A stretch of 64,000 nt of DNA, taken from Rhizobium leguminosarum. Lineage in GTDB: Bacteria; Pseudomonadota; Alphaproteobacteria; Rhizobiales; Rhizobiaceae. This document shows positions 9,308-18,050 of this stretch, piece after piece (within the stretch, counting starts at the first letter, position 1; every line of letters begins with the position of its first letter). The position numbers were made by a program, and so were the translations under genes. The notes beneath the pieces were generated by a model. The model did no database searches. It had not been told where the DNA came from and was given only the letters and a program-made list of their open reading frames with translations. The DNA is taken from NCBI RefSeq assembly GCF_001679785.1, contig NZ_CP016286.1:3038001-3102000 (forward strand), read 5' to 3'.

Positions 9308-9840
9308 GATGAACTGGCGCCTTCGGCAAAGGCTTCAAGCTCGGGGTCGAAGTCGACCTCGACGACATTGTTGAAGACGGCGGTGGCCAGCATGATGCCG
9401 GCGAAGGCGACGAGATCGACGAGCACCTTGGTCTCGTAGCGCTGTTTCAGCTTCGCCCAGAGTTCGGCGGGAACAGCGTTGGAATCGGCGACCATCGCCT
9501 TGCCGAAGGCGTCGAGCAGCGCTTCCTCGTCGGAAAGCTCCAGCGTATCGGGATTGAAACCCTTGTTGATCAGCGCTCTGCGGAAGAAGGTGACGGCAAT
9601 CTTCGATCTGGCTGCCTTCGAGATCGCATGCGAGAAAATCCAGATCGCCCGCTCGTTGATCGCAGGATCGAGTTCGGCGCGCAGCGTGAACCACTCGGCA
9701 TAGATGCGATGGGCGGCCGGCGAGTGCAGCAGCGTGCGCTTCATGTTGGTCATCCGCCCGCGCAGCCTGACTTCCTCGTCATGCGCCGCCCGAACCTCTT
9801 CCGAAGCGGTGTCGTAGTCGATCTGCGGGAGGTGGCTCAT
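9304..9840 (-). CDS. Carboxymuconolactone decarboxylase/AhpD-like protein
   Basis: 178 aa from MSHLPQIDYD; the longer frame to 9972 runs into the promoter of the divergent cupin gene. The helical pattern (HSPAAHRIYAEWFTLRAELDP, ERAIWIFSHAISKA, then VDLVAFAGIMLATAVFNNV) fits the AhpD-like/carboxymuconolactone decarboxylase fold. The CXXC redox pair of AhpD is absent, so peroxidase-type activity is unlikely. It is divergent from the cupin gene and convergent with the sugar isomerase gene. Substrate unknown. Confidence 0.6.
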   Translation of the reverse strand: MSHLPQIDYDTASEEVRAAHDEEVRLRGRMTNMKRTLLHSPAAHRIYAEWFTLRAELDPAINERAIWIFSHAISKAARSKIAVTFFRRALINKGFNPDTLELSDEEALLDAFGKAMVADSNAVPAELWAKLKQRYETKVLVDLVAFAGIMLATAVFNNVVEVDFDPELEAFAEGASSS

Positions 9841-9970
9841 CGGGTTCGTTCTTTCGTTGCTGCGCAGAAGCTGTCGGGGCGCCGAGATATTGTGGCTGCG
9901 CAGCGGCAAATCTGCTTGGCCACTGCCGGCCTCACGCCTAGACTGACCAAATCGAAGCTGGAGGCAAGGC

Positions 9971-10444
9971 ATGAGCGACGATCACGAGCATCATCATGTC
10001 GACTGGCGGGAACATGGCGTCAAGGTCATTCCCGGCAATGCGCTCGATCCGAACACCGCACAGACGCCGGGCATGAATCGCGCGACCGCGATCAACAATG
10101 CGCGCGCCGGCGCCGAAAAGATCTGGGCCGGCACGGTGACGATCCGTGCCAACGCCAAGACCGGCGCCCATCATCACGGCGACCTCGAAAGCATCATCTA
10201 CGTGGTCAAGGGCAAGGCCCGCATGCGCTGGGGCGAGCATCTGGAATATACCGCCGAGGCCGGCCCAGGCGACTTCATCTATGTTCCGCCCTATGTGCCG
10301 CATCAGGAGATCAACGCCAGCCGGGACGAGACGCTGGAATGCGTTCTCGTCCGCTCAGGCCAGGAACCGGTCGTCGTCAATCTCGACATCGAGCCGGTCG
10401 AAAAGCCGGAAGACGTCGCGTGGATCGACCCGATCCATCGTTAG
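9971..10444 (+). CDS. Cupin-domain protein
   Basis: 157 aa, single cupin barrel. Motif 1 reads GAHHHGDLESIIYVVKG, with the three metal-binding His and Glu. Motif 2 reads PGDFIYVPPYVPHQEIN, with the last metal His. The N-terminus is His-rich (MSDDHEHHHVDW). The metal site is complete, so an enzymatic role (isomerase or dioxygenase-like) is possible, but small cupins of this type have many functions. It is divergently transcribed from the carboxymuconolactone decarboxylase-like gene, which suggests shared control. Confidence 0.8.
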   Translation: MSDDHEHHHVDWREHGVKVIPGNALDPNTAQTPGMNRATAINNARAGAEKIWAGTVTIRANAKTGAHHHGDLESIIYVVKGKARMRWGEHLEYTAEAGPGDFIYVPPYVPHQEINASRDETLECVLVRSGQEPVVVNLDIEPVEKPEDVAWIDPIHR

Positions 10445-10530
10445 AGCAATTCGCCTTCGAGCAAGCGGTTGACACCCTCAGCCGCCGAAAGCTCTGCCAA
10501 GATCATCGCAAAGGATCGTCGCAGACCGCT

Positions 10531-11640
10531 TTAGGCGTGGACGGCGCCGGCACCGCTCATCGCGGAGTTCTCGATGATCCGGCCGGTATCGGCGGCATAG
10601 AGGTGGATCTGGTCGTAATCGATAGCGATGCCGATCGGATCGCCCGACTTCACCTTCACGGTCTCAGTCAGCGCCACGGCAAAGGGCAGCCCATCGAAAT
10701 CGGCGTGGACGATGCGGCTTGCGCCGAGCTCTTCGATGAAATCGGCCGTTGCGGTGAGGGCGCCGGGCGCATCCGGGACCACCAGCCGGGCCGCTTCGGC
10801 GCGCATGCCGAGCACGACGCGTTTGCCTTTGAGCGGTGCAGCGCGCTCGCGCGGCAGCGCGACCTTCCGGCTTTGATCGTAGACGAAGACGCCCTCGTCA
10901 TTGATCGTGCCCTCGAGCAGGTTCATCGCCGGCGTGCCGACGAAGCCGGCGACGAAGCGCGAGACCGGATGATGATAGACCTCTTCCGGCGTGCCGACCT
11001 GCTCCACTCTGCCGCCGTTCATCACCACCAGCCGGTCGGCCAGCGTCATCGCCTCGGTCTGGTCATGCGTGACGAAGATCGAAGTGGCGCCGAGGCGGCG
11101 GTGCAGGCGGCGGATTTCGGCGCGCATGGCGATGCGCAGCTTGGCGTCGAGGTTCGACAGCGGCTCGTCGAAAAGAAACACCTTCGGTTCGCGGATCATC
11201 GCACGGCCCATGGCGACGCGCTGGCGCTGACCGCCGGAAAGAGCGGCGGGCCGGCGTTCGAGGAAGGGTTCGAGGCTGAGCGCCTTGGCGACCTCGCCGA
11301 TGCGCCGCTGACGCTCCGCCTTCGAAACGCCGGCCACCTTCAATGCATAGCCGATATTCTCGGCAACACTCATATGCGGATAAAGCGCATAGTTCTGGAA
11401 GACCATGGCACAGCCGCGCTCGCGCGGCTCCAACTGGTTGACGACGCGGCCGTCAATAGCGATTTCACCGCCGGTGATTTCCTCGAGGCCGGCGATCATG
11501 CGCAGCAGCGTGGACTTGCCGCATCCGGATGGGCCGAGGATGACGATGAACTCGCCCGACTGGATGTCGAGATCGACGCCGTGAACGACGGGGGTCTTGC
11601 CGTAGTTTTTCTTCACGCCACGAATGGAGATCGGTGCCAA
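10531..11640 (-). CDS. ugpC: sn-glycerol-3-phosphate ABC importer, ATP-binding subunit UgpC
   Basis: 369 aa. Walker [10 protein letters not shown], signature LSGGQRQRV, Walker [14 protein letters not shown]-loop VTHD, and a C-terminal OB/MalK-type regulatory domain (about 240-360). It supplies energy to the UgpAE channel. It is the last gene of a four-gene operon, twelve bases after ugpE. The order B-A-E-C matches the E. coli ugp operon, which supports the name. ATPases of this group (UgpC/MsmX) can serve other sugar importers too. Confidence 0.88.
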   Translation of the reverse strand: MAPISIRGVKKNYGKTPVVHGVDLDIQSGEFIVILGPSGCGKSTLLRMIAGLEEITGGEIAIDGRVVNQLEPRERGCAMVFQNYALYPHMSVAENIGYALKVAGVSKAERQRRIGEVAKALSLEPFLERRPAALSGGQRQRVAMGRAMIREPKVFLFDEPLSNLDAKLRIAMRAEIRRLHRRLGATSIFVTHDQTEAMTLADRLVVMNGGRVEQVGTPEEVYHHPVSRFVAGFVGTPAMNLLEGTINDEGVFVYDQSRKVALPRERAAPLKGKRVVLGMRAEAARLVVPDAPGALTATADFIEELGASRIVHADFDGLPFAVALTETVKVKSGDPIGIAIDYDQIHLYAADTGRIIENSAMSGAGAVHA

Positions 11641-11652
11641 GGGAGTACTCCT

Positions 11653-12567
11653 TCACTTCTCGGTGGAGATAAGGCCGCGTACGAACCAGCGCTGCATCAA
11701 AATGACGAGGATCAATGGCGGCGACATGATGATCAGGGTTCCGGCCATGGCGACGTTCCAGTCGGGCAGGCCGAATTCGGACGGGATGAGGGTCTTGAGC
11801 TGCGTCACGGCGATGCCGAAATTCGGATCGGTGGTGATCAGCAGCGGCCAGAGATACTGGTTCCAGGCCCAGACGAACATGATGGTGAAGAGCGCGATCA
11901 TATTTGGCCGCGAGAGCGGCAGCAGAATATCCCAGAAGAACCGGACCGGGCCCGATCCGTCCATCTTCGACGCCTCGGCAAGCTCGTCGGGAACCGTCAG
12001 GTAGAACTGTCGGTATAGGAACGTGCCGGTCGCGGTTGCGACCAGCGGCAGAACGAGACCGGGGTAGGAATTCAGCAGGCCCCATTCGAGCTTGATCTGG
12101 ACGCCGGTGATCTGCGCGACGAGCCAGCTTATGCCGGTGACGTCGAGGATCGTCTGGAAAGGCTGCAGCGCGTTGGCCGCGATCGAATAGGTCGGCACGA
12201 TGCGGACTTCCAGCGGCAGCATCAACGTGATGAAGATGATCCAGAAAATCACATACCGGCCGCGGAAGCGGAAGTAGACGATCGAGAAGGCTGCCATGGA
12301 AGACAGCATGACCTTGCCGGCGCCGACGGTTGCGGCGAAGATGATGCTGTGGAACAGCTTGTTGCCGAGATCGGCGCGAACCCAGGCGGTCTGCGCGTTT
12401 TCCCAGAAATGCGAGCCTGGAACCAGCGGCAGCGGCACGCGATTGACCGTCTCCAGATCAAGCGTCGAGGCGATGATGACGATGGCGAAAGGCAGAAGCG
12501 CGATCACCATGCCGAGCGCGAGAAGGCTATAACAGATGAAGTTAAATATCGGCGTGCGTTCGATCAT
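11653..12567 (-). CDS. ugpE: Glycerol-3-phosphate ABC importer permease UgpE
   Basis: 304 aa inner-membrane permease of the MalG type with six predicted helices. The EAA loop that contacts the ATPase is visible as DELAEASKMDGSGPVRFFWDI (shown over residues about 200-220). The protein ends WFVRGLISTEK, the usual MalG-type C-terminus. It starts eleven bases after ugpA stops and is followed twelve bases later by ugpC, so all are one transcript. Confidence 0.87.
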   Translation of the reverse strand: MIERTPIFNFICYSLLALGMVIALLPFAIVIIASTLDLETVNRVPLPLVPGSHFWENAQTAWVRADLGNKLFHSIIFAATVGAGKVMLSSMAAFSIVYFRFRGRYVIFWIIFITLMLPLEVRIVPTYSIAANALQPFQTILDVTGISWLVAQITGVQIKLEWGLLNSYPGLVLPLVATATGTFLYRQFYLTVPDELAEASKMDGSGPVRFFWDILLPLSRPNMIALFTIMFVWAWNQYLWPLLITTDPNFGIAVTQLKTLIPSEFGLPDWNVAMAGTLIIMSPPLILVILMQRWFVRGLISTEK

Positions 12568-12577
12568 GTCCGCGACC

Positions 12578-13462
12578 TCACTTGTAGTGCACGCGCCGCT
12601 CGATGAAGCGGAACTGGAAGATGGTGAGCAGGACGACGAGCACCATCAGGATGATGGACTGCGCTGCGGCGCCCGAATAGTCGAGACCTCTGAAGCCGTC
12701 GAAGTATATCTTGTAGACCATGAGCTCGGTGGCGCGCGCCGGGCCGCCCTGCGTCATGACGTCGACGATACCGAAGGAATCCTGGAAACTCTCGGTGATG
12801 TTGATGACGAGCAGGAAGAACAGCGTCGGCGTCAGCAGGGGCAGCTGGATATCCCAGATCCGGCGCATCGGCCCCGAACCATCCATCGCGGCGGCCTCGA
12901 TCAGCGAGCGCGGAATGCCTTGCAGCGCCGAGAGGAAGAAGATGAAGTTGTAGCCGATATATTTCCAGGAGAAGGCGACGATGACCGCGATCATCGCGTC
13001 CTTGCCGTCGAGTGCGGGGTTCCAGAGGCCGGGCCAGACGTGGTTGATGACCGACAGAAGGCCGGCCTCCGGCGCCAGGATGAAGCGGAAGGCGAGGCCG
13101 AGAGCGGGAGCAGCAATCGCGTAGGGCCAGATGAAGACTGACCGGTAGACTTTGTGGCCGCGCAGTTCACGATCCGTCAGAAGCGCCAGGATCAGCGCCA
13201 GCCCCATGGCAATGGCAGTCGAGCTGAAGCCGAAGATCATGCTGCGGGTGATCGAGTCCCAATAGATCGGATCGGTGAGCAGCTGTCTGAAATTGTCGAA
13301 ACCGACCCAGGCATTACCGCCGCCCCATGGCTGCTCGAGCGTGAACGCCCAATAGAGCGCCTGCGCGCTCGGCCAATAGAAGAAGACGAAGATCAGCAAC
13401 AGCATCGGAAATGCGAAGAGCAGCCCGATCGTCGTTGAGGAGAATGTGACGCGCTTTTCCAT
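12578..13462 (-). CDS. ugpA: Glycerol-3-phosphate ABC importer permease UgpA
   Basis: 294 aa from MEKRVTFSSTTIGLL. The frame is open further upstream to 13579, but that part is Arg/Pro-rich and overlaps an intercistronic hairpin, so I exclude it. MalF-type permease, six helices, with the EAA loop RSLIEAAAMDGSGPMRRIWDI split around residues 190-210. It pairs with UgpE to form the channel. It lies 126 bases after ugpB, a gap containing a stem-loop. Confidence 0.87.
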   Translation of the reverse strand: MEKRVTFSSTTIGLLFAFPMLLLIFVFFYWPSAQALYWAFTLEQPWGGGNAWVGFDNFRQLLTDPIYWDSITRSMIFGFSSTAIAMGLALILALLTDRELRGHKVYRSVFIWPYAIAAPALGLAFRFILAPEAGLLSVINHVWPGLWNPALDGKDAMIAVIVAFSWKYIGYNFIFFLSALQGIPRSLIEAAAMDGSGPMRRIWDIQLPLLTPTLFFLLVINITESFQDSFGIVDVMTQGGPARATELMVYKIYFDGFRGLDYSGAAAQSIILMVLVVLLTIFQFRFIERRVHYK

Positions 13463-13541
13463 GGGTGGTCGTTTTTGGCCTGGTTTGGTTAGGCGCGGGC
13501 GGCGAGTTCGCATCCGCGACCGACTGAAGAACGATAAAGAC

Positions 13542-13572
13542 GCACCCGGCGCGCGAAATGCCGGCCGGGTGC
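13542..13572 (-). other. Stem-loop between ugpB and ugpA
   Basis: GCACCCGGC (13542-13550) pairs with GCCGGGTGC (13564-13572), nine perfect base pairs. There is no U-run after it. Hairpins in this place often protect the 3' end of the binding-protein message, so that more binding protein than permease is made. A similar hairpin follows the binding-protein gene at 17975. Confidence 0.5.
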
Positions 13573-13588
13573 GGCTCATATCAAGCGA

Positions 13589-14944
13589 TCAGGGGAGCTG
13601 AACGTTCTTGTAGGTCTGCTGGAAGCGACGCAGCAGCGTATTGCCGCGTTCGGCAGCGCTGTCGAGCGAAGCTTGGACATCGGCATTGTTGACGAAGATT
13701 GCCTGGAGACCATTGGCGATTTCGGTGCGGACCTGCAGCAGGCCACCGAGGCGGATGCCGTGCGGAGCCGCATCGTCAGCAGCCGATGCGGTCAGGCTCT
13801 GAATGGCGAGTTCGCGGCCGGCATAAGGAGCCTTGTCGTAGAAGCCCTGCTTCTTCAGATATTCGAAGCCGGAGTTACGAACCGGGATGTAGCCGGTAAC
13901 GGTCGACCAGGTGAGAGCTTCTTCCGGCTTTGCGATGAAGTTGAAGAAGGCAGCGGCAGCCTTGTATTCAGCGTCGGAATGACCCTTCAGAACCCAGAGC
14001 GAAGCGCCGCCGACATAAGAGCTGTGCCGGGTTGCGTCGCCGTAGGTCGGGAGCATGGCAACGTCCCAGTTCATGCCTTGCTTGGCGGTGCGGCCGACGT
14101 TGCCGTGGTCGCCGACCGAGGTCAGGATGACCTGGCAATCGCCAGCGGCAAAGGCTTCGACGAAGGTCTGGCCGACAGCCTTGTTCTTGATGACGGCAAG
14201 CTTGTTGTCGTACCAGGACTTGAGGTCCTTGACGTAGCTGACGAGAAGCGGGTTCTTGTTGAACACCAGCTCGGCGTCGAGACCTTCAAAACCGTTCTTC
14301 TTCGTGGCGATGGCTTCGCCGTTTACGGCTTCGAACTGCTCGATGTACTGCCAGACTTCGTTGTTGGAGATGTCAAAGCCGAGCGGGCAAGCATAGCCTG
14401 CATCCTTCAGAGCCTTGAGGTCCTCGCCTGCTTCCTTCCAGGTCGCCGGAGCATGATCCTTGCCGATCTTGGCGAAGGCGTCCTTGTTCCAATAGAGAAG
14501 AGCGGTCGAGGAGTTGAAGGGGAAGGAGTACATCTCGCCCTTCGATGTCGCGTAGTAGCCGGAGATACCGGAGAAGTAGTCCTTCCAGTCGACGGTGTAG
14601 CCCATGTCGCTCATCAGCTTGTTGGCCGGGTAGTAGGCGCCGGAGAGCATGATATCGAGCGTGCCGGCGTCGGAGACCTGGGCGATGGTCGGCTGCTTGC
14701 CGGCGCGGAAGGCAGCGATGGTGTTCTGCAGGGACGCGTCGTAGCTGCCCTGGCTGGTGCAGACCACTTCGTAGTCGGCCTGCGACTGGTTGAAGCGATC
14801 GCACTGCTCCTGGACACGCTTGGCGATGTCACCGGAATTGCCGAACCAAAAGTCAATCTTGGTCTTATCGGCGGCGGCAGCGGGACCAGCAAGAAACGCT
14901 GTAGCGAGAAGGGCGCCAACGGCGCCGAGAAGCTTGGCTTGCAT
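13589..14944 (-). CDS. ugpB: Glycerol-3-phosphate-binding periplasmic protein UgpB
   Basis: 451 aa, start at MQAKLLGAVGALLATAFL preceded by GAGGTTCTC. The signal peptide ends GPAAAADK. The mature protein is a cluster-B (family 1) solute-binding protein. Segments shared with E. coli UgpB include SGYY followed by PFNSSTALLYWNKDAF, FEGLDAELVFNK, VGGASLWVLKG, TGYIPVRNSGFEYLKKQGFY and the ending ERGNTLLRRF. It captures sn-glycerol-3-phosphate (or its diesters) in the periplasm and is first in the operon ugpBAEC. Confidence 0.9.
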   Translation of the reverse strand: MQAKLLGAVGALLATAFLAGPAAAADKTKIDFWFGNSGDIAKRVQEQCDRFNQSQADYEVVCTSQGSYDASLQNTIAAFRAGKQPTIAQVSDAGTLDIMLSGAYYPANKLMSDMGYTVDWKDYFSGISGYYATSKGEMYSFPFNSSTALLYWNKDAFAKIGKDHAPATWKEAGEDLKALKDAGYACPLGFDISNNEVWQYIEQFEAVNGEAIATKKNGFEGLDAELVFNKNPLLVSYVKDLKSWYDNKLAVIKNKAVGQTFVEAFAAGDCQVILTSVGDHGNVGRTAKQGMNWDVAMLPTYGDATRHSSYVGGASLWVLKGHSDAEYKAAAAFFNFIAKPEEALTWSTVTGYIPVRNSGFEYLKKQGFYDKAPYAGRELAIQSLTASAADDAAPHGIRLGGLLQVRTEIANGLQAIFVNNADVQASLDSAAERGNTLLRRFQQTYKNVQLP

Positions 14945-15302
14945 GAGAACCTCGAACGTAAAAGGGACGCGCACTTTCAGCGCACGCCCTATTAGCTGGT
15001 TCAAATTGCGTCTACCAATGAAGTTTACATGGCATGAAATGATCGAAACCCAGTTGTCATAAAACCTTCATACAGTTGTTATTCGCCAATCTCGGGGAAA
15101 TATTTATAGAAACTTCGACGATTGCTTCAGCATGCCGCCAATAGATTACACCTATATTCGAAACAATGGATTCTTATGGGATATTTAATATTTGTTTATA
15201 TTACGACGGAGTGCTGTTATTCGCCTGCACCGCTGCAACGAAACTTGCAAAACCACTGACATTTTTGCTGTTGCACTGGTGTGCAACCTGAGGATTTAGG
15301 CC
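14945..15302. other. 358-bp intergenic region upstream of ugpB
   Basis: AT-rich gap between ugpB and the end of the ROK gene (both on the minus strand), so it must hold the ugp promoter. I see no coding frame. It contains the Pho-box-like repeat listed separately; no clear terminator for the ROK gene is visible. Confidence 0.6.
15054..15082 (+). promoter_or_regulatory. Pho-box-like triple direct repeat upstream of ugp
   Basis: Three 7-mers spaced exactly 11 bases apart read TTGTCAT, CCTTCAT and TTGTTAT, each followed by a 4-base spacer. They match the PhoB half-site CTGTCAT at 6, 5 and 5 of 7 positions. ugp operons are known PhoB targets in enterics and rhizobia. The repeat is on the plus strand, opposite to ugpB transcription, and about 110 bases from the start codon, which lowers confidence. 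Confidence 0.45.
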
Positions 15303-16514
15303 TCAGGATTGAAGGGAATCCTTCAGGATCGCCGCAAAACGCGGATCGAATGCACGGCTGATCGGTCCGGCGGCAGCCCCGAGCGCCACCGACCAGGGAT
15401 CGGACATGCCGGGCTGCAGGCGCGGTAGCGTCCGGCCACGCCGTTCGGCGATCGAGGGCAGCAACGGGCCGATTGCCGCAATCAACCTGTTCACCAGCGC
15501 CTCCGGCGCGCTGCCGCAGAGGATCACCGTCTGCGGATCGAACAGCGTCTCAAGGAGATGGATGCTCCAGCGCAGGTCCACTGCCGCTGCTTCGACCCAG
15601 GCGCCGATGCTTTGATCGCCCCTCAAGGCAAGGTCGTTGATCCGTGCATAAAGGCCGGGATCGGCGGGATCGACCGACAGATGCTGATAGAGCGAGGCGA
15701 GCGAGGCGCGATGTTCGAGCGGCGTCGATTTGCCGTCGGCAAACAGCAGCGCCATGCCGATCTCGCCGGCATTGCCGTTGGTGCCACGGTAGAGCTCGCC
15801 ATTCAGAATGAGGCCGGCGCCGATGCCATAACCGACGAAGAGGCAGACGGCATGGTCGATGCCGTGGGCGGCTCCCACCATACGCTCGGCGGTCGCTGCC
15901 GCCGCCGCATCGTTCTGCAGGCCGACATCGAGCCCGGTGCCGGCGGTCAGCGTTTCCAACAACGGAAATTTCTGCCAGGCCTCCATCATCCAAGGATCAT
16001 CGCCGCTGCCGGCGACGCCGAAAGGCCCGGGCATGGCGGCCCCGAGGCCGACCAGCCGCTTTTCCGACTGCCGGACGATCCCGGCAAGCTTTGAGCGTAT
16101 GCCGGCGACGAGGTCGAGGATGACCTTCGTCCCGTTCGACGGACCTCCGGGCGGGAGGCCGGCCTCATCACGCACGAGAACGCTGCCGACGAGATCGACG
16201 GCGACCGCCCGCGTCACATGCCGGTCGATCTGCAGGCCGATTGCAAAGGCGCCTTCGGGCACGAGACGATAGGGTGTCGACGGCTGCCCCCTGCCCCTCC
16301 TCACCGCCTCTTGCGAACTGACGAGACCGTCGCGCTCGAGTTCCTCGATGATATTGGACACCGTCTGTTTGGTCAGCCGCGTCGCCCGTGCCAGATCGGC
16401 GCGTGAAAGCGCACCGTTGATCCTCAGGGCATCGATCATCACGCGCCGGTTATGCGCGCTGGTGCCTTCGTGATTGGTGCCGCTCTTGGCCCGGATCGGG
16501 CGGCTGTCATTCAT
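15303..16514 (-). CDS. ROK-family transcriptional regulator
   Basis: 403 aa from the ATG at 16514, eight bases after GAGGG; the TTG two codons upstream is too close to that site. N-terminal winged helix (RRVMIDALRINGALSRADLA, then TKQTVSNIIEELERDGLV), followed by a ROK sugar-kinase-like domain (GLGAAMPGPFG, then GYGIGAGLILNGELYRGTNG). The kinase core appears degenerate, as usual for NagC/Mlc/XylR-type repressors: sugars bind but are not phosphorylated. It is divergent from the sugar operon at 16737, with a palindrome between them, and is the likely repressor of that operon. Confidence 0.88.
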   Translation of the reverse strand: MNDSRPIRAKSGTNHEGTSAHNRRVMIDALRINGALSRADLARATRLTKQTVSNIIEELERDGLVSSQEAVRRGRGQPSTPYRLVPEGAFAIGLQIDRHVTRAVAVDLVGSVLVRDEAGLPPGGPSNGTKVILDLVAGIRSKLAGIVRQSEKRLVGLGAAMPGPFGVAGSGDDPWMMEAWQKFPLLETLTAGTGLDVGLQNDAAAAATAERMVGAAHGIDHAVCLFVGYGIGAGLILNGELYRGTNGNAGEIGMALLFADGKSTPLEHRASLASLYQHLSVDPADPGLYARINDLALRGDQSIGAWVEAAAVDLRWSIHLLETLFDPQTVILCGSAPEALVNRLIAAIGPLLPSIAERRGRTLPRLQPGMSDPWSVALGAAAGPISRAFDPRFAAILKDSLQS

Positions 16515-16556
16515 GTGCAATTCCCTCTTGACTCTAATAGAATGTTGAAGAAGTAA

Positions 16557-16577
16557 TAAGTCAAGACACTTGACTTA
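16557..16577. promoter_or_regulatory. Palindrome, candidate ROK operator
   Basis: TAAGTCAAG and its exact complement CTTGACTTA flank the spacer ACA. The element lies in the 222-bp divergent gap between the ROK regulator and the sugar operon. Both half-sites contain TTGACTT, so the site may overlap -35 elements of one or both promoters. A further related half-site (CTTGACT) lies near 16527. The placement fits autoregulation plus operon control. Confidence 0.55.
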
Positions 16578-16736
16578 ATAAGGAACCGGAGAGTTCCAGG
16601 GAACGCAGGGGCCTAGCAAAGGCTCCGACGACGCTCCGAGATGACGAACCGGCACGTTTTCGCGCGTGCCTTCTCGAACACCGATGGCGGAAGGCCGCCC
16701 TCGGCAATGCGTAAATGTCAAAAACTGGAGGCTGCA

Positions 16737-17975
16737 ATGCTGAAATCCTTTAACAAGACGCTTCTGGGTGCGGCCTTGATCGGCGCATCCCTTGCGCCGC
16801 ACGCTTTCGCCGAAACGACGCTGAACGCGCTTTTCATGGCGCAGGCCGCCTATAGCGAGGCCGATGTGCGCGCCATGACCGACGCCTTCGCCAAGGCGAA
16901 CCCCGATATCAAGGTCAATCTCGAATTCGTTCCCTATGAAGGCCTGCACGACAAGACGGTGCTGGCGCAGGGTTCCGGCGGCGGTTATGACGTCGTCCTC
17001 TTCGACGTCATCTGGCCGGCCGAATACGCCACCAACAAAGTGCTGGTCGACGTCTCCTCGCGCCTCACCGACGAGATGAAGAAGGGCGTGCTGCCGGGTG
17101 CCTGGACCACCGTGCAATATGACGGCAAATATTTCGGCATGCCTTGGATCCTCGACACCAAATACCTGTTCTACAACAAGGAAATCCTCGAAAAGGCCGG
17201 CATCAAGGCGCCGCCGAAAACCTGGGACGAACTGACCGAGCAGGCAAAGACGATCAAGGACAAGGGCCTGCTCGCCACGCCGATCGCCTGGAGCTGGTCG
17301 CAGGCCGAAGCCGCGATCTGCGACTACACCACGCTCGTCAGCGCCTATGGCGGCGATTTCCTCAAAGACGGCAAGCCGGCCTTCCAGACCGGCGGCGGCC
17401 TCGATGCGCTGAAATACATGGTTTCCAGCTATTCCTCGGGCCTCACCAATCCGAACTCCAAGGAATTCCTCGAAGAGGACGTCCGCAAGGTCTTCGAAAA
17501 CGGCGATGCCGCCTTCGCGCTGAACTGGACCTACATGTACAACATGGCCAACAATCCGAAGGACAGCAAGGTCGCGGGCAAGGTCGGCGTCGTGCCGGCG
17601 CCGGGTATTGCCGGCAAGAGCGAAGTTTCTGCCGTCAACGGCTCGATGGGTCTCGGCATCACCTCGGCCAGCCAGCATCCCGATGAGGCCTGGAAATACA
17701 TCACCTTCATGACCTCGCAGGCGACGCAGAACGCCTATGCCAAGCTCAGCCTGCCGATCTGGGCGTCCTCCTATGAGGACCCAGCGGTCACCAAGGGCCA
17801 GGAAGAGCTGATCTCGGCTGCCAAGGTCGGCCTTGCCGCCATGTATCCGCGCCCGACGACGCCGAAATATCAGGAGCTTTCGACCGCGCTGCAGCAGGCG
17901 ATCCAGGAAGCGCTGCTTGGCCAGTCCTCGCCAGAGGACGCGCTGAAGTCGGCAGCCGACAATAGCGGCCTCTGA
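16737..17975 (+). CDS. Sugar ABC importer, periplasmic binding protein (family 1)
   Basis: 412 aa from MLKSFNKTLLGAALIG, preceded by GGAGGCTGC; the upstream extension to 16641 lacks a ribosome site. The signal peptide is cleaved after APHAFA. The mature part has the family-1 solute-binding pattern: TDAFAKANPDIKVNLEFVPY, then GGGYDVVLFDVIWPAEYATN, GMPWILDTKYLFYNKEILEK and FENGDAAFALNWTYMYN. It probably binds a mono- or disaccharide or a sugar conjugate. First gene of the operon with two permeases, SIS protein, PfkB kinase and ATPase. Confidence 0.88.
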   Translation: MLKSFNKTLLGAALIGASLAPHAFAETTLNALFMAQAAYSEADVRAMTDAFAKANPDIKVNLEFVPYEGLHDKTVLAQGSGGGYDVVLFDVIWPAEYATNKVLVDVSSRLTDEMKKGVLPGAWTTVQYDGKYFGMPWILDTKYLFYNKEILEKAGIKAPPKTWDELTEQAKTIKDKGLLATPIAWSWSQAEAAICDYTTLVSAYGGDFLKDGKPAFQTGGGLDALKYMVSSYSSGLTNPNSKEFLEEDVRKVFENGDAAFALNWTYMYNMANNPKDSKVAGKVGVVPAPGIAGKSEVSAVNGSMGLGITSASQHPDEAWKYITFMTSQATQNAYAKLSLPIWASSYEDPAVTKGQEELISAAKVGLAAMYPRPTTPKYQELSTALQQAIQEALLGQSSPEDALKSAADNSGL

Positions 17976-17990
17976 GCGACGCATGAAACC

Positions 17991-18015
17991 CCGGGCGGCG
18001 CCTGCCGTCGCCCGG
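17991..18015 (+). other. Stem-loop after the binding-protein gene
   Basis: CCGGGCG (17991-17997) pairs with CGCCCGG (18009-18015), with further pairing inside the loop. It sits between the binding-protein stop and the first permease start, with no U-run. This is the same position as the ugpB-ugpA hairpin, so an mRNA-stabilising or partial-attenuation role is likely. Confidence 0.45.
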
Positions 18016-18050
18016 TCTTCAGAACCTATGAAGAATAAAGGGTCGCCTCG

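Noticed and set aside
9628..12018. 796-codon plus-strand open frame
   Set aside because: It is antisense to ugpC, part of ugpE and the carboxymuconolactone decarboxylase-like gene, has no recognisable domain and is rich in Arg/Gly/Asp typical of a shadow frame in high-GC DNA.
16575..17984. 469-codon minus-strand open frame
   Set aside because: Antisense to a clear family-1 binding protein; it crosses the ROK operator region and has no motif.
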